The notes under the pieces: generated by a model
What the model was told of the DNA's origin: nothing
Seen by the model: only the letters and a program-made list of their open reading frames with translations
Database searches by the model: none
In this document: positions 1 to 10,990 of the stretch, in pieces
How the letters are laid out: every line of letters begins with the position of its first letter
Position numbering within the stretch: the stretch's first letter is position 1
Position numbers and translations under genes: made by a program
Assembly: GCA_964631945.1 (NCBI GenBank)
Contig: CAZWAY010000018.1
Location: forward strand, 21,739 to 85,738
DNA length: 64,000 nt
Source of the DNA: JABFRZ01 sp964631945
GTDB taxonomy: Bacteria > Planctomycetota > UBA1135 > GCA-002686595
Reading direction: 5' to 3'

Positions 1-501
1 GGCGCCCGCCGGGACGGCGCCGAGGGTGCGCTCGAAGCCCTCGGGCGCGTCGACCAGCGCGAGCGTCGTCCCGGGCTTCCAGCCCAGCTTCGCGGCCAGG
101 GGCTTGGCCGCGTAGAAGTGCGAGCTCGCGGGCACGACCGGTTCGCGCGGCGGGCTCGCCAGCGCGCGCTCGATCGCGCGCGCGGCCTTGGGCCAGTCGG
201 TGTAGCCCGCGTCCGGCAGCTCCTCCCGGATGCGCGCCAGCTTGGCCGGCTCGCCGCCCACGAAGACCAGCGGCACGTGGCGCGTCTTCTTGCTCTGACG
301 CAGGGCCCAGGCCAGCTCGCGTCCGTGCGAGGGCAGACGCGTGAGGTCGATCACGATCGCCGCGGGCGGATCGTCCCTGGCCGCGCGCAACGCGGCGGGA
401 GCGTCGGGCTCGTACTCGACGCGCAGGCCGGCCGCGCGCAGCTCGCGCGCGCGCTCGCGGCCCTCTGGTTCCTTCCAGTGGACGAGCTGGATGCGTTCCA
501 A
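1..501 (-). CDS. Receiver-like plus DUF3052-like protein (3' end off the window)
   Basis: An open minus-strand frame runs from a TTG at 501 off the left edge (167 codons seen, no stop). The first ~110 residues read like a CheY-type receiver fold, with alternating hydrophobic strands such as AAIVIDLTRLPS and HVPLVFVGG, but without the usual acidic phosphorylation pocket being obvious. The visible end (KPLAAKLGWKPG, then LVDAPEGFERTLG) resembles the DUF3052 family of small proteins of unknown role. No ATG is available in the right place; TTG was chosen because GGGG lies a few bases upstream and the protein pattern begins there. Family assignment is by eye; the frame itself is convincing because it is uninterrupted and protein-like. 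Confidence 0.6.
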   Translation of the reverse strand, partial: MERIQLVHWKEPEGRERARELRAAGLRVEYEPDAPAALRAARDDPPAAIVIDLTRLPSHGRELAWALRQSKKTRHVPLVFVGGEPAKLARIREELPDAGYTDWPKAARAIERALASPPREPVVPASSHFYAAKPLAAKLGWKPGTTLALVDAPEGFERTLGAVPAGA

Positions 502-673
502 GAGGCCCCAGGGTAGTGGTGCCCAGGCTGGAGCGCACCGTGGCAGGCTCGGCGGCGATCCCTGGGTGCCGAGCACGGGCCCGCGCCGCGGACGCCAGGA
601 GCGGCCGGAAGTCGAGCCCACGGGTTGCCGAGAGTCGCCGTTCAGGCTTAGCATCGCCCTGGAGGTGGCTGCT

Positions 674-3600
674 ATGGCTTCGTTGCGATCGACGTTCCTT
701 GTTTCAATCGTCCCGCCGCTCGTGGTCTCCCTGTGCGCGGCGCAGGCGACCAAGATCAGCGCGCCGCTCTCGTTCCCGAGCGGTCAACACGGGGGGCCGG
801 TCGAGGAGAGCGCGCTCACGCCGGACGGCGTGCGCGTCGTGTATCGGGCGGGGCAGGACTTCTCGGACGTGCCCGAGCTGTACGTCGCGCGCACCGACGG
901 GAGTCAGCCCGTGCAGAAGCTCAGCGGAACGACGGCCACCACGCCGCTGAACGCCGTTCTGGGCTTCCAGCTCGACCACGACGGCACCCGGGCCGTGTAC
1001 CACCTCGGCGGCGGCGGGCTCTACTCCGTGCGCGTCGACGGAAGTGCCGCTCCGATCGGATTGGGCAGTGCAAGTGTCTACGCCATCACCCCCGATGACA
1101 CACACGTCGTCTCCCTGCAGACGAACGGATTCGCGCTGGACGTGCGCAACATCGACGGCAGCGGTACTCCGCTGATCCTGACCACGGGCAACGTCGACAC
1201 GCTCGCCCTCACGCCGGACGGCTCGCGCGTCGTCTATCTGCAGACCTTCAGCGTCTTCGTGGGGCAAACTCAGTTCTTCCCGCGTCGCCTGTTCAGCGTG
1301 CCGATCGACGGCAGCACGGCCGCGGTTCAGCTCAGCGCCTCCGGGCCCCCGAACGGCAGCGTCGCCAGCTTCAGGCTCGCTGCTTCTGGCACGCACGTGG
1401 TGTACCGGGGCGATCAAGAAGTCGTCGCGCGCGACGAGCTCTACAGCGTGCCCGTCGCGGGTGGCACGCCGGTGCGTTTGAACGCTGCCTTGTTCACGAA
1501 CGGGGACGTGACCCAGTTCGACCTGAACGCGAGCGCGGATCGCGCCGTGTACGTCGCCAGCCAGGAACGCAGCCTGCCGGATCTCTACAGCGTGCCCATC
1601 CACGGCGGCACGCCGGCGCGCCTCGACCCCCCCCTGGGAACCAGCGGCGAGGTCTCCGGGATCGGCCAGGCCTTCCGGATCTCTCCGAACGGGCGGCGCG
1701 TGCTGTTCTCCGTGCGACCCGCACCGGGCGCCACGCGGGCCCTGTACCTGGCGAACGTCGACGGCAGCGGCAATGCCCGTCGGCTCGACGCGGCGCTGGT
1801 GGGGCCCTTCGCCTGGAGCCTGGACAACCGGCTGGCGGTCTATCAGGGGAACGAAACGCCGGGCACGGTCGAGCTGTTCGCCCAACTGCTGGCCGGACGG
1901 GGGCTCCGCTCCGCGAGCCTCAGCGCGAGACCGTCGCCTCGGATCCGGCTGAACGCGCCGCTGGTCGCGGGCGGCGACGTGCTGACGTTCCAGGTGGCAC
2001 GGGACGGGCGCCACGTGATCTATCGCGCCGACCAGGATGCGCTGGATGTGAACGAACTCTACAGCGTGCCCATCGATGGCAGCGCGCCCGCCGTCAAGCT
2101 CAGCGCACCGCTGGTCGCAGGTGGCGACGTGGTGTCGCAGCCGCCGCCCATGACGGACGCGAACACGGTCCTCTACTACGCCGACGGCCAGAGCGACGAG
2201 GTCGTCGAGCTGTTCGCGGTGCCGATCGCCGGCGGCCCGGCGACGAAGCTGAACGGCGCGCTCGATCCGGGCCCGCCCTACACGGACGTGAAGGAGGTCA
2301 GGTCGACCCCCGATGGCCTCCACGCGGTGTACCAGGAGGTCGGTCAACTCTCGACGCAGGATCTGCACGTGGTGGACCTCACGACTCACGCCGTCACCAG
2401 CGTGGGAATGCCCGTGGTCGGGGATATCCAGACCTCGTCCATGCGCGTGAGTCCCGACGGTACGCGCATCGCATTCCTGACGGGAACCGACCTGAACCCG
2501 CCGCCCGACATCCTCTGTTCGACGCCCTTGGACGGGAGCCAGCCACCCGTGGTCCTGAGCCCGCCGCTCGGGGACGCAACGCGCCTGCCACATTGGGCAT
2601 TCAGCCCCGACAGCGCCTACCTCGCCTTCCATGCCTATTCGACCTCGCCGGCCTCGGTCGTGGTGAGCGAGCTGTATGCCGTGCCGGCCGATGGCAGCGC
2701 ACCCGCCGTGCTGCTCGACGACGAGCTGCACGCGATCCTGCTCATGCACCCCGATGGCCTGCACGTCGCCTACCACGCGGGCGCCCAGCGCGACCTGTAC
2801 CTGGCACGCCTCGACGGCAGCCTGTCGCCCGTGCAGCTGGTCGATTCGAGCGTCGCGCACGGCCCATCCCAGTTCGCGACTCTCCCCTTCCAGGCCCAGT
2901 TCAACCTGGACGGCAGGCGCATCGTCTTCTGTGACGACCTCGCGGCCACGCACTATGACCTGTACAGCGTCGCCACCGCCGGCGGCGCGGCCCCGCTCCT
3001 GCTCAGCGGCACCCTCGTCACGGGTGGGAACGTACAGCGCTTCGAGCTCTCTGCCGACGGCACGCGCGCCGTCTACCTCGCGGACGCCGACGTCGACGGC
3101 CGGACCGAGCTCTACTCCGTGCCCATCGATGGCAGCAGCGCTCCTGTGGTCCTGAGCAGGCGCCCGAGCACGCTGAGTGTGCGCCAGTTCGTGCTCTCGC
3201 CGGACGGCTCACGCGTGGCCTTCGACCAGGGTGCGCTGTGCGTGGCGCCGAGCGACGGCAGCGCCCCGCCCGCGGTCACCAGCGTCGGTCTGAGCACGTC
3301 CTCGGCCCTGGGCTTCTCTCCCGACGGCGCCTGGATCGTCGTGCACGGCAACGACACGCTCCGGAGCGTCCCGGCCGACGGCAGCTCGTCGGGCGTGGTA
3401 CTCAATGGGACGCTCGATTCTCTGCAGAACGATGCTCCGAAGTTCCTGATCAGCGCAGACAGCCAGTGGGTCGTGTACCGCTCGACGCCCCTGGACTCGT
3501 ACTTCGTCCAGCTCTTCGCCTCCGCCCTCGACGGCGCTTCGGCTCCGGTGCGCATCGACGCGCCGGCCGTCGAGCGCGGCAGCGTCGGCGGATCGGCTCC

Positions 3601-3700
3601 GCACCTTTCATACGTGTTGACTCCGGACGGCCGTGCGCTGTACACGGCGGACCACGACCGCTCGGCCGTCATCGAGCTCTTCGAGTCCGCGCTGCCCTAG
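674..3700 (+). CDS. Secreted PD40/TolB-like beta-propeller protein
   Basis: 1008 residues. The start is fixed by GGAGGT at 661-666, seven bases before ATG, and is followed by a clear signal peptide (MASLRSTFLV, hydrophobic core, cleavage near CAAQA). The rest is a long series of WD40-like PD40 repeats of the TolB propeller type: units with SPDGxxVVY or TPDGSRVVY strands followed by ELYSVPIDGS and KLSAPLVAGGDV are repeated many times with high internal similarity. No catalytic domain is attached. Such propellers are usually periplasmic or surface binding proteins. The longer open frame beginning at 341 lacks a ribosome site and would destroy the signal peptide. Confidence 0.85.
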   Translation: MASLRSTFLVSIVPPLVVSLCAAQATKISAPLSFPSGQHGGPVEESALTPDGVRVVYRAGQDFSDVPELYVARTDGSQPVQKLSGTTATTPLNAVLGFQLDHDGTRAVYHLGGGGLYSVRVDGSAAPIGLGSASVYAITPDDTHVVSLQTNGFALDVRNIDGSGTPLILTTGNVDTLALTPDGSRVVYLQTFSVFVGQTQFFPRRLFSVPIDGSTAAVQLSASGPPNGSVASFRLAASGTHVVYRGDQEVVARDELYSVPVAGGTPVRLNAALFTNGDVTQFDLNASADRAVYVASQERSLPDLYSVPIHGGTPARLDPPLGTSGEVSGIGQAFRISPNGRRVLFSVRPAPGATRALYLANVDGSGNARRLDAALVGPFAWSLDNRLAVYQGNETPGTVELFAQLLAGRGLRSASLSARPSPRIRLNAPLVAGGDVLTFQVARDGRHVIYRADQDALDVNELYSVPIDGSAPAVKLSAPLVAGGDVVSQPPPMTDANTVLYYADGQSDEVVELFAVPIAGGPATKLNGALDPGPPYTDVKEVRSTPDGLHAVYQEVGQLSTQDLHVVDLTTHAVTSVGMPVVGDIQTSSMRVSPDGTRIAFLTGTDLNPPPDILCSTPLDGSQPPVVLSPPLGDATRLPHWAFSPDSAYLAFHAYSTSPASVVVSELYAVPADGSAPAVLLDDELHAILLMHPDGLHVAYHAGAQRDLYLARLDGSLSPVQLVDSSVAHGPSQFATLPFQAQFNLDGRRIVFCDDLAATHYDLYSVATAGGAAPLLLSGTLVTGGNVQRFELSADGTRAVYLADADVDGRTELYSVPIDGSSAPVVLSRRPSTLSVRQFVLSPDGSRVAFDQGALCVAPSDGSAPPAVTSVGLSTSSALGFSPDGAWIVVHGNDTLRSVPADGSSSGVVLNGTLDSLQNDAPKFLISADSQWVVYRSTPLDSYFVQLFASALDGASAPVRIDAPAVERGSVGGSAPHLSYVLTPDGRALYTADHDRSAVIELFESALP

Positions 3701-3715
3701 CCGCGCGGTGACGGC

Positions 3716-5110
3716 TCAGTAGCGGTAGCCGTTGACGCCGCCCGCGTCGTCGGGCTCGTCGAACCAGCAGTCGAGCAGCTCGAACCAGTTCTCGACCTTG
3801 CCGTTGCCGGGCGTGGCGCCGTCGGCCAGGAAGGCCCAGTGGCCGTAGTCCTTGCCGTCCTGCTCGTAGGCGAGCGGCGTGTACCACTTGAAGTTGCGCC
3901 AGCGCCCCTTGGCGTCGAGCGGCAGCACGATGAACACGCCGTTCTTGCCGTCCTGGAAGCCGGGATAGCCGGACATGCCGAAGGACGCGAGCACGAAGCC
4001 GTCCACGGCGGCGAGCACGTCCTTGCTGCGCGCGCGCACCGCATCGTCGAGCGCGTCGCACTCGGCCGCGCGCCGGCACAGGTCGTAGAGGTCGACGAAC
4101 GGGCCGTCGCCGTCGTAGTTGAGCGCGTTGCCGATCGGGCCGGGCCCACGCATCTCCGCGAACACCTCCCTGGAGTCCCCGGCCGCCAGCGCCACGGCCA
4201 GCGCATCGACCGCGCGCTTCACCGCGCCCGCCCGGCGCAGGTCGTAGCAGCCGGCCGCCTCGTGCTTCACGCGCTCGGGCCGCTGGCCCATGGCGGCCTC
4301 GCGCCCGCGGCGGCCCTCCTCGATCACGAGCGCGCCGAAGTCGGCCGCGCTCATCCTGGCCGGATCGAGATACGGCCCCGGGAGCGGGCTCGAGTCGTGC
4401 CCCGGCGTGCGGATGCGCGCGAAGGCCCGGTCCCAATCGAGCGGCGGGCCGGCGTTCGGGATGGCGAGCAGCACGTCCGCGCCGAAGCGGCGCGGTCCGC
4501 TTCCCTCCGAAGGCCGCCACTGGTAGCCGATCTCGATCCCGCCCATGTTGCACAGCTCGAGCGCCAGGAAATCGAGCGACTCCTTCTCGCTCAGGAGCTC
4601 GGAGAGCTCGGGGATGCCCATGTCGCGCCCGCTCTCCTGGTCCGGGCACATCGTGCGCCCGCTGGCGTGGCTGTAGATCATCAGGCCCGTGCGCTGCGCC
4701 GGATAGTGCGCCTTGCCCCAGGCGATGAAGCGCCGCACGTTGTCGGCGTCGGCCGAGTCGAGCTCGCTGTCCTCGCCCAGCGTGAGCTCCGGGAACTCGA
4801 CCCCGCCCGCCAGGCGCTCGGCCGAGTCCTTGCGCAGCCGATAGAGCCGCGCGCCGGTGAAGTCCTCGCCCAGCAGCGTCGCGTCGTCCGAGTACCCTTC
4901 GCTGCGATCGAGCAGCAACAGGAGCTCGATGCCCGGGTCGTCGTCGATCGCCTTGCGCACCGAGTCGAGGAACTCGAGGATCGGCCCGTCCGCGTTGTTG
5001 TCGGCACCGCCGTAGACGAGGATCGTCCAGGGTCGGAGCGGAGCCGGCGTCGCTCGGGTGGCGAGCTGGGGCGAGAAGAGGAGGGCGCAGGCCGGCAGGA
5101 GGGTCAGCAT
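3716..5110 (-). CDS. Clostripain-family (C11) cysteine peptidase, exported
   Basis: 464 residues from ATG at 5110, chosen because it places a short signal peptide (MLTLLPACALLF) directly before the mature domain; the frame is open 36 codons further upstream without a better start. The core matches peptidase C11/clostripain: WTILVYGGADNN near residue 28, the catalytic histidine in YSHASG (H148) and the catalytic cysteine in LELCNMGG (C187), which corresponds to the D-x-C signature of the family. C11 enzymes cleave after arginine or lysine and usually self-activate. The stop is 15 bases from the stop of the convergent propeller gene. Divergent from the sigma factor gene at 5254. Confidence 0.8.
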   Translation of the reverse strand: MLTLLPACALLFSPQLATRATPAPLRPWTILVYGGADNNADGPILEFLDSVRKAIDDDPGIELLLLLDRSEGYSDDATLLGEDFTGARLYRLRKDSAERLAGGVEFPELTLGEDSELDSADADNVRRFIAWGKAHYPAQRTGLMIYSHASGRTMCPDQESGRDMGIPELSELLSEKESLDFLALELCNMGGIEIGYQWRPSEGSGPRRFGADVLLAIPNAGPPLDWDRAFARIRTPGHDSSPLPGPYLDPARMSAADFGALVIEEGRRGREAAMGQRPERVKHEAAGCYDLRRAGAVKRAVDALAVALAAGDSREVFAEMRGPGPIGNALNYDGDGPFVDLYDLCRRAAECDALDDAVRARSKDVLAAVDGFVLASFGMSGYPGFQDGKNGVFIVLPLDAKGRWRNFKWYTPLAYEQDGKDYGHWAFLADGATPGNGKVENWFELLDCWFDEPDDAGGVNGYRY

Positions 5111-5253
5111 GTTCGTCCGGGAGAGAGCCAGGCGGGGCGCGAACCATGATGCCGCCTGCGCGGCTCGGAACTCCCCCGGCCGTGAAAGGGTTCGGCTAAT
5201 GCCGGCGAGGTACCGCAAAGGCGCGACCGCACGGATCCGCTAAGCTCGCCGCG

Positions 5254-5952
5254 ATGGCCTTCCAGACGACCCGCTGGACGCTGGTGCGCGCGGCCGGCGG
5301 GACGCCCGCGCCCGAGCGCAGGATGGCGCTCGAGACCCTGTGTCGCACCTACTGGCCGCCGATCTACGCCTTCCTGCGGCGCCAGGGCGAGAACTCTGAA
5401 CAGGCCGAGGACCTGACCCAGGCCTTCTTCGCGCGCCTCCTGGAGCGCGACGATCTCGGGACGGCCGACCCCGAACGCGGCCGCTTCCGCTCGTTCCTGC
5501 TGGGCACCCTGCGCCACTTCCTGGCCAACGAGCACGAGCGCGCGCGGGCCGCCAAGCGCGGGCCGCGGCCCCTCTCGCTCGATTCGGCGACCCTGGGAGA
5601 GCTCGAGGGCGGACTCGAACCCGCCAGCGCGGCGACACCCGAGCGCGAGTTCGAGCGCGCCTGGGCCGCGGCCGTGCTCCAGCGCGGGCGCGCGCGCCTG
5701 GCCGAGGAACAGGAGTCGGCCGGCAAGGGTGCGCAATGGCGCGCGCTCGAGCCCTACCTCGCGGGCCGGGACGAGCGCGGGCACGGCGCCGCCCTGGCCG
5801 CGACCCTCGGCATCAGCGAGAACGCGGTGCGCGTCGCGCTCCACCGCCTGCGTCGGCGTTTCGGCGAGCTCGTGCGCGACGAGGTGCGCGAGACCGTCGG
5901 GCCGGGAGAGGTCGAGGACGAGGTCGACGAGCTCCTGCGGGCGCTGGCGTGA
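5254..5952 (+). CDS. ECF-like RNA polymerase sigma factor
   Basis: 232 residues. The amino half has sigma region 2 features (TYWPPIYAFLRRQG, then EQAEDLTQAFFARLLERDDL), followed by a region-4 helix-turn-helix with SENAVRVALHRLRRRFGELV near the end. This is the planctomycete-type ECF subfamily usually found beside Ser/Thr kinases. It is slightly longer than a standard ECF factor because of an acidic linker and tail. The kinase gene begins 73 bases downstream on the same strand, so kinase and sigma factor are probably one signalling unit; no anti-sigma gene is visible. Upstream 143 bases are shared with the divergent peptidase gene. Confidence 0.88.
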   Translation: MAFQTTRWTLVRAAGGTPAPERRMALETLCRTYWPPIYAFLRRQGENSEQAEDLTQAFFARLLERDDLGTADPERGRFRSFLLGTLRHFLANEHERARAAKRGPRPLSLDSATLGELEGGLEPASAATPEREFERAWAAAVLQRGRARLAEEQESAGKGAQWRALEPYLAGRDERGHGAALAATLGISENAVRVALHRLRRRFGELVRDEVRETVGPGEVEDEVDELLRALA

Positions 5953-5990
5953 CGGCCGTGCGGCGGGGCCCCGGAAAGACAGAGGAAGCG

Positions 5991-6015
5991 TGTAACGCTC
6001 CGCCCCTGGTCCGTC
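5991..6015 (+). promoter_or_regulatory. Possible ECF-type promoter before the kinase gene
   Basis: TGTAAC at 5991-5996 and CGTC at 6012-6015 are separated by 15 bases, resembling ECF promoters, whose -10 element is often CGTC. It lies immediately upstream of the kinase ATG (6026) and downstream of the sigma gene. A conflict is that the expected transcript start would fall at or just after the ribosome site AGGAG (6016-6020), so the message would be nearly leaderless. Inference only. Confidence 0.35.
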
Positions 6016-6025
6016 AGGAGCAGGC

Positions 6026-8128
<2,103 letters not shown>

Positions 8129-8160
8129 GTTGCGCTCCACGCCCCTCCATTCGTCCATTC

Positions 8161-8212
8161 CTCTCTCCGCGAGGCTCCGCGTCCTCCGCCTCTCCGCGGT
8201 TCCTCCGTCTCA
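8161..8212. repeat. Low-complexity CTCCGCG-rich intergenic element
   Basis: The short gap between the convergent kinase and Ig-like protein genes contains iterated CTCCGCG and CCTCCG units (near 8164, 8175, 8183 and 8191). It resembles the simple intergenic repeats common in high-GC and cyanobacterial genomes. No stem strong enough for a terminator was found. Confidence 0.35.
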
Positions 8213-10684
8213 GAGCTCGAGCGTCTCACCCGATACCAGCGTGAACGCCCTCAGCACCATCGGCGTCTGACTCTCCAGCGGCAGCTCGGGATCCAGGCGC
8301 ACGAGCTCGCCGGGACCGGCCGGCACCCGCGCCCGGAAGCGGCCGTCCGCATCGGGCAGCAGCGGGGCGAAACACTCCAGCGGACCGCGGCGCCAGCGAT
8401 GGAAGACGAGTCCAGGGCCGGAAGCCAGCGAGCCCTCGACCAGGCCCGTCTCGAGCTCGAGCGACCAGAAGCGCTCGCCCTCGGACAACTCGACGGACTC
8501 GCGGATCAGGAGCATCGCACCGGGCTCGGGAGACTCGCAACGCAGACTCAGGCGCCGGGCCCCGGGTGCGTCCGTCGTGAGGCGGAAGGCGCCGAGCTCG
8601 ACTCGGACCGGCGCCTTGCCCGCCAGCCCGTCCTCGGAGTCGAGACTCGCGAACCAGCCTTCGGCCGGCTCGCCGTCGATCACCAGGCGGCCGCTGAGCT
8701 GGCAGACGCCCTCATCGGCGCGCTCGAGCCAGAGGTCGACGCGCGTCACCTCGCCCTCGGACACGCGACAGTTCGCGGGGATCTCGCCGGCCGGCGCCGT
8801 GCCGGAGTAGGTGGATCCCTGGCGCGGATCGATCTCGTTCTCGGAGAGCACGACCTGCCAGGGCCCGGGGGTGAGCGTCTCGAAGCGCACGTGCCCCTCC
8901 TCGTCCGTGCGCCGCGTGCGAGCGAGACCGTCGCCACGCGAGATCGCCACCAGCTTTCCGACGACCGAGGCCCCGCTCGCGGAGCGCACGCGCGCCTCGA
9001 GCGTCCCGCCTGGGCCGAGCTCGAGCGACTCCTCGCAGCGCTCGTCGGGCGAGAACTGCAGCGGGCCGAGCTCGGCCAGGGCGTAACCCGGCGCCTCGGC
9101 GCGCAAGCAGTAGTTCCCGGCGTGCTCGACCGAGAGCGAGAAGCGCCCGTCCGCGTCGCACACGTCCTTCTGCTCGGGTCGCGTCCCCGTGCGCAGCGGG
9201 AAGCCGTTGTGGGTGTCGTTGGTCGTGTTCAGCTCGTACAGCCCGACGCGCGCGCCCGGCAACGGGGCACCCTGCGCCGTCACCCGCCCCTGGACTCCGG
9301 CCGCGGGATCCAGCCAGAACTCGAGCACGGGCGGCGCCGTGCCCGCCGTGAACGGCCCCAGCCGCGCCGGCTTCCAGTCGCTGGCGCGCACCTCGACCAA
9401 GAAGCTCCCGGACGGGCAGCCGAGCAGGAGGCTTCCTCCCGGCCGCTCGGACTCGAGCAGGAAGGCGCGCACCTCGGCGCCCTGTGCCGCGATCGTGGCC
9501 ACGGCGTAGTGCTCGATCGGCTCGCCCTCGCGCGAGCGCACCCGGAGCTCGAGCGCCGGAGCCTCGCCGAGCCGCAGGACGAGGTCGGTCGTCCCGGGTC
9601 GCACCGCTCGGCGCAGTGCCTCGCGGTAGCGGCCCGCGGGATCCACCGCCGTGATGTCGCAGGGCTCGGTGTGGGTCGAGCGCAGCTCGAAGCGTCCACC
9701 GTCGTCGCACGCGAGCGAGTACGACGTCCCACCCCCCTCGATGCGGACGCCGGCGTGCGGCAGCGCGCGTCCGTCCGGGGCGAGCACGACTCCGGCCAGG
9801 AGCGAGCCTCCATCGGCCGGCTCCATCCGGATCGTCGCGTCGGACGCCCATCCGCCCGCGGGCACGCGCACGGGCTCGGAGACGCTGGCTGGGCGATCCT
9901 CGGCCACGGCCACGAGCCGCACGGAACCGGCCGGTACGTCCGCGAGCACGAACGAGCCGTCCGATTCGCTCAGGGCGCGACTCCCGGGACGCGCGAGCCC
10001 GTCCAGCGACAGGCGCCGCACTCCATCCCACTGCGACTCGTCGAGCCCCTCCTTCCGACAGGCCACCTGCACCTCGGCGAGCCCCCGGCCGTCCTCGTCG
10101 ACGACGCGCCCGGTCACGCCTCCGCCCGGCACCAGCACCCAGTCGCCCAGGCGCAGCGGCCCGCCCGGCTCGAGCCGCGCGGAACGCTGCTCGCGCGCGA
10201 AGCCCGCGCAGCGCGCCGCGAGCATGACGGACTCCGACGAGCGCGATCCGGAGTCCAAGGCCAGGCGCACGACTCCGTCCCCTGCGCTGCGCGCGACGAC
10301 CTCCGGCGCGCCGAGGGACCACAGCTCGACGCCCGCGAGGGGCGCTCCGTTCGGATCGAGGAAGCGCGCCGAGACCTCGGCGGGTGGTTCCGCCGCTGGC
10401 TCGGGAGCACGCTCCACGCCGCCCGCGGAGCCCCCCGCCGCCAGCGCCTCGCGCTTCGACAGCTCGGCGGCGGAAGGGTGGGACGCCCCCGGAGCGAGCT
10501 CGACCCCGCCCCGGCGGCCAGGATTCGCGCCGACCTCGAGAGCCGCCCCACCCTTCGCGCCCAGACCGCGGGAGCCGAGGCCCCACCACGCGCCCGCCCC
10601 GACCAGCGCCAGCAGCGCCCCGGCGACCAGCCGGATGACTCCCGTCGCGAGCCCGGCGCTCGCCTTCTCACTCGTGGACTCCAT
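8210..10684 (-). CDS. Membrane-anchored protein with carboxypeptidase-regulatory-like repeats
   Basis: 824 residues from ATG at 10684 (GAGGGGG upstream). A single transmembrane segment (residues ~15-35, IRLVAGALLALVGAGAWW) anchors a long exported part. That part holds at least five Ig-like carboxypeptidase-regulatory (CarboxypepD_reg) repeats, each recognisable by a V-x-G-x-V-x-D/P-x-G opening and a D-x-x-G-x-F/V closing strand, for example GRVVDEDGRGL, VVLAPDGRAL and GRVTAQGAPL. These folds bind or present surfaces and have no catalytic residues of their own. It is the last gene of a three-gene operon with the cysteine-rich protein (29-base gap) and the exported unknown. The open frame continues upstream to 10831 but that part overlaps the preceding gene. 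Confidence 0.8.
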   Translation of the reverse strand: MESTSEKASAGLATGVIRLVAGALLALVGAGAWWGLGSRGLGAKGGAALEVGANPGRRGGVELAPGASHPSAAELSKREALAAGGSAGGVERAPEPAAEPPAEVSARFLDPNGAPLAGVELWSLGAPEVVARSAGDGVVRLALDSGSRSSESVMLAARCAGFAREQRSARLEPGGPLRLGDWVLVPGGGVTGRVVDEDGRGLAEVQVACRKEGLDESQWDGVRRLSLDGLARPGSRALSESDGSFVLADVPAGSVRLVAVAEDRPASVSEPVRVPAGGWASDATIRMEPADGGSLLAGVVLAPDGRALPHAGVRIEGGGTSYSLACDDGGRFELRSTHTEPCDITAVDPAGRYREALRRAVRPGTTDLVLRLGEAPALELRVRSREGEPIEHYAVATIAAQGAEVRAFLLESERPGGSLLLGCPSGSFLVEVRASDWKPARLGPFTAGTAPPVLEFWLDPAAGVQGRVTAQGAPLPGARVGLYELNTTNDTHNGFPLRTGTRPEQKDVCDADGRFSLSVEHAGNYCLRAEAPGYALAELGPLQFSPDERCEESLELGPGGTLEARVRSASGASVVGKLVAISRGDGLARTRRTDEEGHVRFETLTPGPWQVVLSENEIDPRQGSTYSGTAPAGEIPANCRVSEGEVTRVDLWLERADEGVCQLSGRLVIDGEPAEGWFASLDSEDGLAGKAPVRVELGAFRLTTDAPGARRLSLRCESPEPGAMLLIRESVELSEGERFWSLELETGLVEGSLASGPGLVFHRWRRGPLECFAPLLPDADGRFRARVPAGPGELVRLDPELPLESQTPMVLRAFTLVSGETLEL

Positions 10685-10713
10685 GCTCGTCGCCCCCTCT
10701 CGTTCGGCGCGCC

Positions 10714-10968
10714 TCAAAGGCAGGTGCAGGAGGACGGGATCGGGAACCCGAGCTGACAGCGCGCCCCCGTGCAGTGCGGCTTGCCGCTCGGACAGCGCGC
10801 CGTGCACCCGCCGGCCGTGCCGAACAGGCACCAGGTCCCACTGGCCGTGCAGCTGTTCACGGGCCCCGGCCCATCGACGCCCGGGCGGGTCTTCTGCGCC
10901 CAGAGGAGCCCCGGCACGAGGGCGAGCACGAGGATCGAACCGGCCACTCTATTGCGATGGTTCTTCAT
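10714..10968 (-). CDS. Small secreted eight-cysteine protein
   Basis: 84 residues with a strong start: GGAGGT lies 9 bases before ATG at 10968. Residues 1-24 are a signal peptide ending at LLWAQ. The mature part of about 60 residues is rich in glycine and cysteine, with eight cysteines in all (NSC, TWC, GGC, ARC, PHC, ARC, SSC and the penultimate TC), so up to four disulfides are possible. No family is recognised. It sits between an exported unknown protein (22-base gap) and the Ig-like anchored protein (29-base gap), so the three are very probably co-transcribed and co-exported. Confidence 0.7.
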   Translation of the reverse strand: MKNHRNRVAGSILVLALVPGLLWAQKTRPGVDGPGPVNSCTASGTWCLFGTAGGCTARCPSGKPHCTGARCQLGFPIPSSCTCL

Positions 10969-10990
10969 GTCTCACGACCTCCGATCGCTG

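Noticed and set aside
118..516. Plus-strand 132-residue frame
   Set aside because: It is the Arg-rich shadow of the minus-strand receiver/DUF3052 gene, which has the more protein-like composition.
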